Below are positions 46,518 through 53,605 of a DNA stretch of 64,000 nucleotides, piece by piece. A program made the position numbers and the translations under genes. The notes beneath the pieces are model-generated. The model was not told the DNA's origin. It searched no databases and saw only the letters and a program-made list of their open reading frames with translations. The stretch comes from Janthinobacterium sp. 344. GTDB taxonomy: Bacteria; Pseudomonadota; Gammaproteobacteria; Burkholderiales; Burkholderiaceae_D. The stretch's first letter is position 1. Every line of letters begins with the position of its first letter. Location of the stretch: NCBI RefSeq assembly GCF_900112025.1, contig NZ_FOKL01000016.1, positions 1 to 64,000 on the forward strand. The letters run 5' to 3'.

Positions 46518-47652
46518 TTTTGGTCTCTGACTGAAAGTGGAACAGGCGGCCGTTCAACTGGCCGGCGAGTTGCATGAGGGCCGGGCTGGCCGGGGTTTCA
46601 TGGCAGATGAAGACGTGCTGGTACTGGCCAGGCGCCACGTTGTACAGGTAGTTGGCGATGCCTTCGCCGTAATTGTCGTCGCAGCGGACGATATGGCCGA
46701 CGGCGCCCCACGACAGGATAGGCGAGCGCGTGGTCGATTGCACCACGACGTTCTTGCCCAGGTTTTCCAGTTCGCGCGCCAGCAGGAACGAGGGGTGCAT
46801 GAATTCGCCCGTGCCCAGCACCAGCACGGAGTCGCCGGCGCCGATTTCCTGCGCCAGCTGCACCGCCAGCCCTTGCGGCGGGCTCAATGCGCGGCCTACG
46901 CCGATGCGCCCGAAGGCGGGACTGGCGCCCCGTTCCTCGTTCGCCTCGAAACGCTGCGCGCTGGCCGCCACTGGAGCGGGCGCGGCGCCGGCCTGGAAGG
47001 CGTAGTGGCCGGAGAGCGCCGCGCCGATGGTCGTGGGCAGGCCGAAACGCTCACTCAGGCCCCCGTTGGCGGCCTGGCCCATGAAATTGGTGATGACGCC
47101 CAGGTGCAGCTTTTCCAGCTGCGGATAGCGCGCGCGGCACACTTGCACCAGGTTGCCGAAGGTGTTGCCGGTCGATGCTTCATCGTCGATCAGCACCAGG
47201 CTGCGGGCCGTGGAAAACAGGGCGCTGGCCGCGTCCGACAAATGCAAAAACTGGCGCGGCGCGTGGCTGTGCGATTCCTCGAATTCGAAGAAGGGCACGC
47301 TGCCGACGCGGTAGCGCGAACTGTGCAGGAACAGCGCTTGTCCATTCGGGTTGGCGCGCAGCCAGGCTTCGAACACGCCCTGGCCCAGGCCGACGGCCGT
47401 TTCCGCCATGGCGATGAAGACGACGGGGCCGGGCAGGCTGGGGGGAATCTGCGCGGCCAGGTCGTCGTGGATGGCTTCCATGGCGCGCGGCGTGACGGGC
47501 CAATGCTTGCCCAGCACCTTGGACAGGAACAAAAAGCCGCGCTTGGCGTTGGCGCGCGCGGCAAAGCCGATCAGCCAGTCCAGCGGGAAGCGCGCCTCGT
47601 CCACCTTCAGGGTCAGTTCGCCCGTGGGCATCTGCTGCTTGACGAGGTTCAT
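46495..47652 (-). CDS. Phosphoribosyltransferase with TRSP domain (Ter-linked)
   Basis: 385 residues from ATG at 47652 (MNLVKQQMPTGEL). The first ~230 residues are a PRTase domain with the PRPP loop VLIDDEASTGNT (153-164) and IAMAETAVGLGQGVF. The C-terminal part (about 260-385; VLVLGTGEFMHPSFLLAREL and VRCDDNYGEGIANYLYNV) fits the TRSP domain that accompanies it in Ter operons. The pair probably attaches a base to a phosphoribosyl group, which is inference. It overlaps the ATP-grasp gene by 4 bases. Confidence 0.88.
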   Translation of the reverse strand: MNLVKQQMPTGELTLKVDEARFPLDWLIGFAARANAKRGFLFLSKVLGKHWPVTPRAMEAIHDDLAAQIPPSLPGPVVFIAMAETAVGLGQGVFEAWLRANPNGQALFLHSSRYRVGSVPFFEFEESHSHAPRQFLHLSDAASALFSTARSLVLIDDEASTGNTFGNLVQVCRARYPQLEKLHLGVITNFMGQAANGGLSERFGLPTTIGAALSGHYAFQAGAAPAPVAASAQRFEANEERGASPAFGRIGVGRALSPPQGLAVQLAQEIGAGDSVLVLGTGEFMHPSFLLARELENLGKNVVVQSTTRSPILSWGAVGHIVRCDDNYGEGIANYLYNVAPGQYQHVFICHETPASPALMQLAGQLNGRLFHFQSETKIEEIPVC

Positions 47653-48686
47653 GGCAGCTCCACGGCGTAGGCGGCTTCCGCCACGCGCATGCCCTCGCGG
47701 ATGGCGGGCACGCTGAGCTTGTCGTAGCCCTGGTCGAAGCCGGCCAGCGCCAGGTAAGGCAGGTTGGGGCCGGCCGCGCAGGCCATGCCGATGCCGCCCG
47801 ACATGCGCGGATTGATTTCCAGCAGCGCCAGGCCGTTCGCGCCTTCGCGGAACTGGATGTTGAAGACGCCATTCAAGCGGTAGTCGCGCGCCAGCTTGTC
47901 GCAGGCGGCCAGCAAGTCGGCGCGCAGTTCGATCAATTGCCCGCTGCCGCCCGCGTGCAGCTTCTTGCGCGGCACGGCACACATGAGCGTGCCCTGGTCG
48001 GCCACGCAGTCGGCGCTGTATTCGTGGCCATCGAGGTATTCCATCAGCAGCAGGGTTTTAAATGTCCCCATCTGCGCCAGGCCGCTGCGCAGCTCCTGCG
48101 CATTGACCTGGTAGGCGGCGCCGGCCAGCAGCAGTTGCGCGCTGGAACGCTCTTCATCGAGTACGGCAAAGCCCAGGCCATACACGGACTCGGATGGCTT
48201 GATGCACAGCTTGCGGTGCAGTGGGCGCAGTTCGGCGTAGGCGGCGTCGTATTCTGCGATGGTGGTGACGGCGCGGTAGTCGGCCGGACGCGCCATGGGC
48301 AGGTCGAGGCCGTCGCAAAAGCGCGCCTTGTCGTGCATCAGGGCCAGGGTATCTTCGCTGGCCACGCTGAGCACGCGCGTGCCGATGGCGGCGAAGCGCG
48401 CGCTGGCGCTGCCGATCAGGCCCGCTTCCTTGCCGGGCCAGAAAATCGTGATCTCGCGGTCGCGGCAAAATTCCAGGCACCATTCCACATAATTGAGGCC
48501 CGTCAGCCCCGCCGGTTCAACCGCATAGTCATGCGCCGACAAAAAGGCGGCCGCATGCGCGTTCGTATTGCTGCACACGATGTGGTAGCGGGGCGCACCG
48601 CCCGTGGCGGCGCTGTCGGCTTCGCGGATCAGGCGCATGGCCGTGCCGACGGAGGAAAATGTTTTGTTGAACCAGACTCTTTGCAT
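47649..48686 (-). CDS. ATP-grasp ligase (Ter-linked)
   Basis: 345 residues. ATP-grasp fold: an N-terminal Rossmann part (MQRVWFNKTFSSVGTAMRLI), nucleotide-binding KLCIKPSESVYGLGFAVLDE, LLMEYLDGHEYSADCVA, and the catalytic C-terminal LLEINPRMSGGIG, whose E and N hold magnesium. It joins a carboxylate to an amine or thiol at the cost of ATP. It is the first gene of the six-gene overlapping chain; the 230 bases upstream contain repeat copy D and two hairpins, and any promoter must lie there. Substrate unknown. Confidence 0.88.
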   Translation of the reverse strand: MQRVWFNKTFSSVGTAMRLIREADSAATGGAPRYHIVCSNTNAHAAAFLSAHDYAVEPAGLTGLNYVEWCLEFCRDREITIFWPGKEAGLIGSASARFAAIGTRVLSVASEDTLALMHDKARFCDGLDLPMARPADYRAVTTIAEYDAAYAELRPLHRKLCIKPSESVYGLGFAVLDEERSSAQLLLAGAAYQVNAQELRSGLAQMGTFKTLLLMEYLDGHEYSADCVADQGTLMCAVPRKKLHAGGSGQLIELRADLLAACDKLARDYRLNGVFNIQFREGANGLALLEINPRMSGGIGMACAAGPNLPYLALAGFDQGYDKLSVPAIREGMRVAEAAYAVELP

Positions 48687-48745
48687 GTACGGGGACCGGG
48701 TAAAGAAAGGGGAAGCCGCGCGCAGGTGCGCGCGCGGGGATTCTA

Positions 48746-48792
48746 GCCAGGCAGACTTAACCTGGCCTTAGAAGTTTTTTGAACAAAAAACT
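48746..48792 (-). promoter_or_regulatory. Hairpins in the leader of the Ter biosynthetic chain
   Basis: Two inverted repeats lie upstream of the ATP-grasp gene: GCCAGG/CCTGGC at 48746-48765 and AGTTTTTT/AAAAAACT around GAAC at 48773-48792. On the minus strand TAGAAT near 48741 could be a -10, but no matching -35 is seen. Promoter position is uncertain. Confidence 0.35.
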
Positions 48793-48796
48793 GACA

Positions 48797-48914
48797 GCGC
48801 CTGACAAAACCGTAGCGAGCGGAAGGAAGAGGTGGCCGAGAAGCGCAACCGTACTAAAGTACGGTGAGCATCGCAGGCCGCCTATGCCGACGCGTAGTAG
48901 GTTTGGTCAGGTGC
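48797..48914 (+). repeat. Structured intergenic repeat, copy D
   Basis: A 118-bp element with paired ends (GCGCCTGACAAAACC / GGTTTGGTCAGGTGC, wobbles only) and an apical hairpin CCGTAC-TAAA-GTACGG. It lies between the ATP-grasp gene and the AIM24 gene, ending 2 bases from the AIM24 stop codon. Same subtype as copy A. Confidence 0.85.
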
Positions 48915-48916
48915 CT

Positions 48917-49636
48917 CTAGCCAGCCTTGCCGCTGGCCGTCCATTTTAAGAACGCGTCGCGGTTGCGCGAGCAGATGAAGACCTTGCCCGAGCCGGAAAA
49001 GCGCAGCACGATGCCTTCGCCGCTGGTCACGCTGTTGACGATATTGCCGAGGAAGCCGCCGATACCGCCGCCGCCGCCCGCGCCGCCGCCCGTGGTCACG
49101 GAAATCTCGTATTTCAGGCTATTGTCCCAGCACACCACGTGGGAATTGTCGATCACGACGTCCTTGCCCGGCTCGACGTCGAGCTGGAACATGGAGCCGA
49201 AGCCCGACACCACCACTTGCCCCGTGCCGGCCGTCTCCATGACGAAGAAGCCGCCCGACTGGGCGAACAGCGCGTTGCCGATGCTTTGCGTGCGCACCTT
49301 CATTTCCGTGCCCGAAGTGGCGGCGACAAAGGCGCCGTCGTTGAGCAGGTACTGGCGCGCGCCCACGTCGACCACTTCGATGGCGCCCGGCAGGGTGGGC
49401 GAGAGCAGGCAATCGCCGCTGCCGCGCACCGCTTCGATGTGCTGCTGGAAGAACGATTCGCCATTCGCGAAACGGCGCATGATGGCGCTGCCCAGGCCGC
49501 CTGTCATCTTGCCCTTCAAATCGAGCGCCGTTTCCATCATCACCATCGCATCGGATTCGCAATAGATGGTTTCGCCCTGTTTCATGCTGACGTGGAGGAA
49601 AGGATCGACGTCGCCCGTGACACTAAATACCGGCAT
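48917..49636 (-). CDS. AIM24-family protein
   Basis: 239 residues from ATG at 49636, with GGGAG 7 bases upstream. The AIM24/TIGR00266 beta-helix-like fold is indicated by LSPTLPGAIEVVDV, YLLNDGAFVAATSGTEMK, GGFFVMETAGTGQVVVSGFG and EGIVLRFSGSGKVFICSRN. A Gly-rich insert (about 184-196) precedes the last segment. The family is widespread and often near Ter proteins; its function is unknown. A terminator hairpin ends directly before its ribosome site, so expression may depend on read-through from terD. Confidence 0.86.
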   Translation of the reverse strand: MPVFSVTGDVDPFLHVSMKQGETIYCESDAMVMMETALDLKGKMTGGLGSAIMRRFANGESFFQQHIEAVRGSGDCLLSPTLPGAIEVVDVGARQYLLNDGAFVAATSGTEMKVRTQSIGNALFAQSGGFFVMETAGTGQVVVSGFGSMFQLDVEPGKDVVIDNSHVVCWDNSLKYEISVTTGGGAGGGGGIGGFLGNIVNSVTSGEGIVLRFSGSGKVFICSRNRDAFLKWTASGKAG

Positions 49637-49648
49637 GATAAATCTCCC

Positions 49649-49680
49649 AAAAAAAAAGCCGCCTGAACTGTGCAGGCGGC
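49649..49680 (-). terminator. Intrinsic terminator between terD and the AIM24 gene
   Basis: On the minus strand GCCGCCTG and CAGGCGGC pair around a 7-base loop and are followed by nine T, then directly by GGGAG, the AIM24 ribosome site, and its ATG. It should stop most terD transcripts before AIM24, or act as an attenuator. Confidence 0.88.
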
Positions 49681-49769
49681 AGTAATGATATGACAAAAGT
49701 ACCATTCACCTCGGAAAACCGTCGCGGGCACGCCGCATGCGCGGCGCGGCAGGTTTACCGGGCGTGAAT

Positions 49770-50345
49770 TTAAGCGTTCACGCCGAAGGAGCGGGCGAGG
49801 GGGCCCAGGCCGCCGTTGAAGCCCTGGCCGATGGCCTTGAACTTCCATTCGCCGTTGTAGCGGTAGATCTCGCCAAAGATCATCGCCGTTTCCGTCGAGC
49901 TGTCTTCGGACAGGTCGTAGCGGGCGATTTCGCGTTCGCCTTCCGCGTTCAGGCAGCGGATGAAGGCTTTCGAGACCATGCCGAAGTTCTGGCGGCGCGC
50001 GTCGGCGTCGTGGATGGTCACGGTGATGCTGATGCGGTCGATGTCGGCCGGCACACGGGTCAGGTCGATTTCGATGCGCTCATCGTCGCCCTCGCCTTCG
50101 CCGGTCTGGTTATCGCCCGTGTGGACGACGGAACCGTCGGTCGACTTCAGGTTGTTGTAGAAGATGAAGTCAGAGTCGCCACGGACTTTGCCGTCGCTTT
50201 TCAGGAGGAAGGCGCTGCCGTCAAGGTCGAAGGTGGCGCCGTCGGTCGAACGAGGATCCCAGCCGAGGCCGACGATGATCTTCTTCAGGTTCGGTGCTTC
50301 CTTGCTCAGGTTGACGTTGCCGCCTTTTTGCAAACTGATTGCCAT
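49770..50345 (-). CDS. terD: TerD-family calcium-binding stress protein
   Basis: 191 residues, the typical TerD length. Motifs: [40 protein letters not shown], a calcium-binding acidic segment [14 protein letters not shown], and [20 protein letters not shown]. TerD proteins bind calcium and confer tellurite, phage or colicin tolerance with TerC in other bacteria. It lies 99 bases behind the TerC-like gene and is followed by the terminator at 49649. Confidence 0.93.
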   Translation of the reverse strand: MAISLQKGGNVNLSKEAPNLKKIIVGLGWDPRSTDGATFDLDGSAFLLKSDGKVRGDSDFIFYNNLKSTDGSVVHTGDNQTGEGEGDDERIEIDLTRVPADIDRISITVTIHDADARRQNFGMVSKAFIRCLNAEGEREIARYDLSEDSSTETAMIFGEIYRYNGEWKFKAIGQGFNGGLGPLARSFGVNA

Positions 50346-50444
50346 GTGGTGCTCCTTAAATAATTAAACTTAATCATGCCTTCATGGGATGAGCGCAAGG
50401 CGCTCGTGCCATCACTCTCTCAATTGGGGGCGGAACCCCCGATT

Positions 50445-51524
50445 TCAAGCTTGTGCCGCGTGCCGCTTGCGATAACGCAAGGATGACCACAGCGAGACCA
50501 GGATGAAGGCCACGCCCGACAGGCCCGTGAACCACTCTGGAATATGGTACTTGACGGAACCCAGCATGATCAAGGCCAGGATGCCGATCGCATAATGGGC
50601 GCCGTGCTCGAGGTAGACGAACTCGTCCAGGGTGCCCTTGTGCACCAGGAACACCGTCATCGAGCGCACGAACATGGCGCCGATGGCCAGGCCCAGCATG
50701 ATGATGACGACGTCGTTGGTGATGGCAAAGGCGCCGATCACGCCGTCAAAGCTGAACGAGGCATCCAGCACTTCCAGGTACAAGAACCCGCCGATGCTGC
50801 CGCGCGCCACGGTTTTCACCAGGTCGCCATTGCCGCTTTTCGCCGGCGCCGCATCGTCGTCATCGCCTTGCAGGTCCGGTTCGCCTTCTTCCAGCAAGCC
50901 GCTGATCCAGTTCACGCCGATGTAGACGGCGATGCCGACGATGCCCGACGCCAGCACGCTGTATTTGGCTTCCGCAGGGCCCATGGCCACGCAGGCGGCC
51001 ACGGCGCCCATGGTGATCAGCACGGCCAGGCTTTCGGTGCCCAGCGCGTTGACTTTTTCCTCGGCCCAGCCCAGCCAGTGCAATTCCTTCTCATCGTCGA
51101 ACAGGAAGTTCAGGAACACCAGCAGCAAAAAGGCGCCGCCGAAGGCCGCCACTTGCGCGTGGTTGTCCGTCAGGTGCTTGGCGTACACGTCGGGCGTGGT
51201 GGTGGCCATGGTCCACACATCGACCAGGCCCAGGCCCGTGGCCACGGAAACGATGACCAGCGGGAACAGCAGGCGCATGCCGAACACGGCCACGAGGATA
51301 CCCACCGTCAAAAACAGTTTTTGCCAGAATTCATTCCAGTGGCGCAAGACCGAGGCGTTGACGACGGCATTGTCGAACGACAGCGAGACTTCCATGATGC
51401 CCAGCACGCCCGTGATCCACAGCGCCTGGATCATGCCCGCCGTGCCGCCATGGCTGTAACCCCACCAGCCGGACACCGCCATGAGGATGAAGGTAACGAA
51501 GAAAGAAATTCTGAAATGCCGCAT
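50445..51524 (-). CDS. TerC-like integral membrane protein (DUF475)
   Basis: 359 residues with about eight to nine membrane helices. It carries the acidic intramembrane motifs of TerC/DUF475: IMEVSLSFDNAVVNASVL near residue 45 and LDASFSFDGVIGAFAITND near 255. An acidic cytoplasmic loop (EGEPDLQGDDDDAAP) is near 215. TerC-type proteins transport or sense metal ions and hold Ter complexes at the membrane. The start is ATG at 51524 with a GGGG site 5 bases upstream. First gene of the Ter region; the palindrome at 51591 lies upstream. Confidence 0.9.
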   Translation of the reverse strand: MRHFRISFFVTFILMAVSGWWGYSHGGTAGMIQALWITGVLGIMEVSLSFDNAVVNASVLRHWNEFWQKLFLTVGILVAVFGMRLLFPLVIVSVATGLGLVDVWTMATTTPDVYAKHLTDNHAQVAAFGGAFLLLVFLNFLFDDEKELHWLGWAEEKVNALGTESLAVLITMGAVAACVAMGPAEAKYSVLASGIVGIAVYIGVNWISGLLEEGEPDLQGDDDDAAPAKSGNGDLVKTVARGSIGGFLYLEVLDASFSFDGVIGAFAITNDVVIIMLGLAIGAMFVRSMTVFLVHKGTLDEFVYLEHGAHYAIGILALIMLGSVKYHIPEWFTGLSGVAFILVSLWSSLRYRKRHAAQA

Positions 51525-51590
51525 GGATACCCCGTTGTGTGGAAAGACGTTTGACTATCGGCGCGGCGCTTGGCGCCGCATCCAGTGTTG

Positions 51591-51612
51591 ATATACGTCA
51601 ATTGTTGTATAT
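51591..51612. promoter_or_regulatory. Operator-like palindrome upstream of the TerC-like gene
   Basis: ATATAC (51591-51596) and GTATAT (51607-51612) are inverted repeats around a 10-base centre (GTCAATTGTT) that itself holds CAATTG. It lies about 70 bases before the TerC start, in the gap shared with the divergent PAP2-like gene. On the minus strand TTGACG overlaps it and could be a -35. Confidence 0.45.
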
Positions 51613-51765
51613 GCCATGATTTTATATTACTTGCCGCCGGGGACGGCGTTTTATACGGCGCTGAGGGACAGTTCTGCTGGCGCGGCCGATCTGCGATAAT
51701 TGCGGCGCGCCAGTTCGGCTGCCGCAGCCCCTGACACACACTCTACCTATAAGAAGGAATACCCC

Positions 51766-52191
51766 GTGGATATCGCTTACCTCGTCACGCCCCTGATCAC
51801 CTGGATCCTGGTCGGACCGATCAAATTCCTGATCAACAGCGCCCGCACGCGCCAATGGGCATTTGGCCTGGTCGGCAATGGCGGCTTTCCCAGCAACCAT
51901 AGCGCCGTCGTTTCCAGCATGGCGACCCTGATCGCCTTGCGCGAAGGCATCGGCCATCCCGCCTTCGGCGTGGCCGTGACCCTGGCCTTCATCGTCATCA
52001 TCGACGCCAACAGCCTGCGCCAGCACGTGGGTAAGCAGGCCGCCGCCATCAACCGCCTGGCCGGGGAAGCGTCCAGCGCCGCGCACAAGACCTTGCGCGA
52101 GCGCATGGGCCATACCCTGGTGGAAATCGCCGGCGGCCTGTGCACGGGCGTGGCGATCGGTTTCCTGGTCAACTATGTGTTTGGCCGTTAA
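51766..52191 (+). CDS. Divergent PAP2-family membrane protein
   Basis: 141 residues from GTG at 51766, chosen because AAGAAGGAA lies 6 bases upstream; the frame is open to 51700 without a site. The divergent PAP2 (PF02681-type) signature NGGFPSNHSAVVSSMATLIAL is present, along with DANSLRQHVGKQAAAINRL. Two or three membrane segments are visible. Family members resemble acid phosphatases but have not been shown, to my knowledge, to act on a defined substrate. Monocistronic, ending in a strong terminator. Confidence 0.9.
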   Translation: MDIAYLVTPLITWILVGPIKFLINSARTRQWAFGLVGNGGFPSNHSAVVSSMATLIALREGIGHPAFGVAVTLAFIVIIDANSLRQHVGKQAAAINRLAGEASSAAHKTLRERMGHTLVEIAGGLCTGVAIGFLVNYVFGR

Positions 52192-52203
52192 GTTTCATTC
52201 TTG

Positions 52204-52247
52204 CTGAAACGCAAAACCCCGCCGGAAGGCGGGGTTTTGCGTTTCAG
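52204..52247. terminator. Long perfect hairpin terminator
   Basis: CTGAAACGCAAAACCCCGCC and its exact complement form a 20-bp stem around a GGAA loop, 12 bases behind the PAP2-like gene. The TTTT inside the arm and GC core make it a strong terminator for plus-strand transcription. Confidence 0.88.
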
Positions 52248-52300
52248 GGCGGAAAAACTACGTTTCATCCACCGATTAAAGCATTACAGGAAACCGCCGA

Positions 52301-52330
52301 TTGACATGGCCAGAGGCGCTCATGGATACT
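52301..52330 (+). promoter_or_regulatory. Possible promoter of the first RND operon
   Basis: A perfect TTGACA at 52301-52306 is followed 18 bases later by GATACT (4 of 6 to TATAAT). It is about 100 bases upstream of the adaptor start. AT-rich sequence follows (TTTTAATAAAAATAATTA). Confidence 0.45.
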
Positions 52331-52432
52331 TTGGCGCTTGTGGTTTTAATAAAAATAATTACCTGCTATTGCCTGACTGCCCTATCCGGGTGGCCGGGCT
52401 GGTGGCGGTGCTATCTATCCGGAGAATTACCC

Positions 52433-53602
52433 ATGTTGCGCAAAACCCTGTTCGTTCTGGCAATCGCTTCTGCCTTGGCCGCTTGTGGCAAAGAGTCCAA
52501 AGATCCTGGCAAGGGCGGCGGCAAGGACGAGAAGGCCAGCGCCGCCGTCAATTTGCTGGTATCCCCGGAAGACGTGCTGACCATTCAGAGCAATGCGCTG
52601 GCGTCGGGTCCCGTCATCACCGGCTCGGTGCAGCCCGAGCGCAATGCGGACTTGCGCGCCGAAGTCTCGGCCGTGGTGATCCAGGTCATGAAGGAAAATG
52701 GCGAAGCCGTGAAGCGCGGCGACGTGCTGGTGCGCCTGGATGAGACGGCCATCCGCGACAGCCTCAATTCGGCCGAGGAAGCCAGCCGCGCCTCGGGCCA
52801 GGTGCTGGAACAGTCGGAACGCATGTTCCAGCGCATGAAAACCCTGCGCGCCTCGGGCATGACCTCGACGCAGGCGCTGGAAGACGCGGAAATCCGCCGC
52901 AACAATGCGCAGAGCGACCTGTCGGCCGCGAAGAGCCGTGCCGCCCAGGCGCGCCAGCAGTTGCAGCGCACGCTCGTGCGCGCGCCGTTCGATGGCATCG
53001 TCAGCGAGCGCAAGGTATCGAATGGCGATACGGCGCAGATCGGCAAGGAATTGATCAAGGTCATCGACCCGACCAGCATGCGTCTGGAGGGCCTGGTGTC
53101 GGCCGACAAGATCGGCGTCGTCAAGGTGGGCCAGCCCGTGCTGTTCCGCATCAATGGCTATCCGGGACAGGATTTCGCGGGCAAGGTGCGCCGCGTCGAT
53201 CCGGCCGCCAACGCCGTCACGCGCCAGGTGGCCGTGCTCGTCGATTTCAACGACAAGCAACAGCCGCGCGTGGCCGGCCTGTATGCGGAAGGGCGCATCG
53301 AGACGGAAACCATCAGCGCGCTGATGATCCCCGACTCGGCCCTGGTGAAGGCTGGCGACGTGACGTACACGTGGAAAGTCAAGGACAAGGCCCTGCATAA
53401 AGCCACCTTGCGCATCGGCGCGCGCGACGTGCGCACGGGCCAGTGGGAAGTGCAAAGCGGCCTGGCCAGTGGCGACACCGTGCTGCGCACGCCGGGCTCG
53501 ACCTTCAAGGATGGCCAGAAAGTGGAGCTGACGGCGGCCAAGGCCGTGCCGGCCGCAGCCGTCGCCAGCAGCAGCACCGCCGTTGCCGGTAAAGGAAACT
53601 AA
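52433..53602 (+). CDS. RND efflux adaptor lipoprotein (membrane-fusion protein)
   Basis: 389 residues from ATG at 52433 with GGAG about 8 bases upstream. A lipoprotein: lipobox ALAAC with C18. The barrel-sandwich/hairpin order is visible in GSVQPERNADLRAEVSAVV, a coiled coil about 100-170 (SSAEEASRASGQVLEQ region), LVRAPFDGIVSERKVSNGD and a beta-barrel part after. It pairs with the RND pump 3 bases downstream. No outer-membrane channel is in this pair. Some members of this lipoprotein-adaptor type are regulated by acid or metal, but nothing here shows that. Confidence 0.91.
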   Translation: MLRKTLFVLAIASALAACGKESKDPGKGGGKDEKASAAVNLLVSPEDVLTIQSNALASGPVITGSVQPERNADLRAEVSAVVIQVMKENGEAVKRGDVLVRLDETAIRDSLNSAEEASRASGQVLEQSERMFQRMKTLRASGMTSTQALEDAEIRRNNAQSDLSAAKSRAAQARQQLQRTLVRAPFDGIVSERKVSNGDTAQIGKELIKVIDPTSMRLEGLVSADKIGVVKVGQPVLFRINGYPGQDFAGKVRRVDPAANAVTRQVAVLVDFNDKQQPRVAGLYAEGRIETETISALMIPDSALVKAGDVTYTWKVKDKALHKATLRIGARDVRTGQWEVQSGLASGDTVLRTPGSTFKDGQKVELTAAKAVPAAAVASSSTAVAGKGN

Positions 53603-53605
53603 GCC

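Noticed and set aside
51525-51700. A manganese (yybP-ykoY) riboswitch upstream of the TerC-like gene
   Set aside because: Such riboswitches often precede TerC-family genes, but I could not find the conserved loop motifs in this leader; only the palindrome and a GC hairpin are visible.
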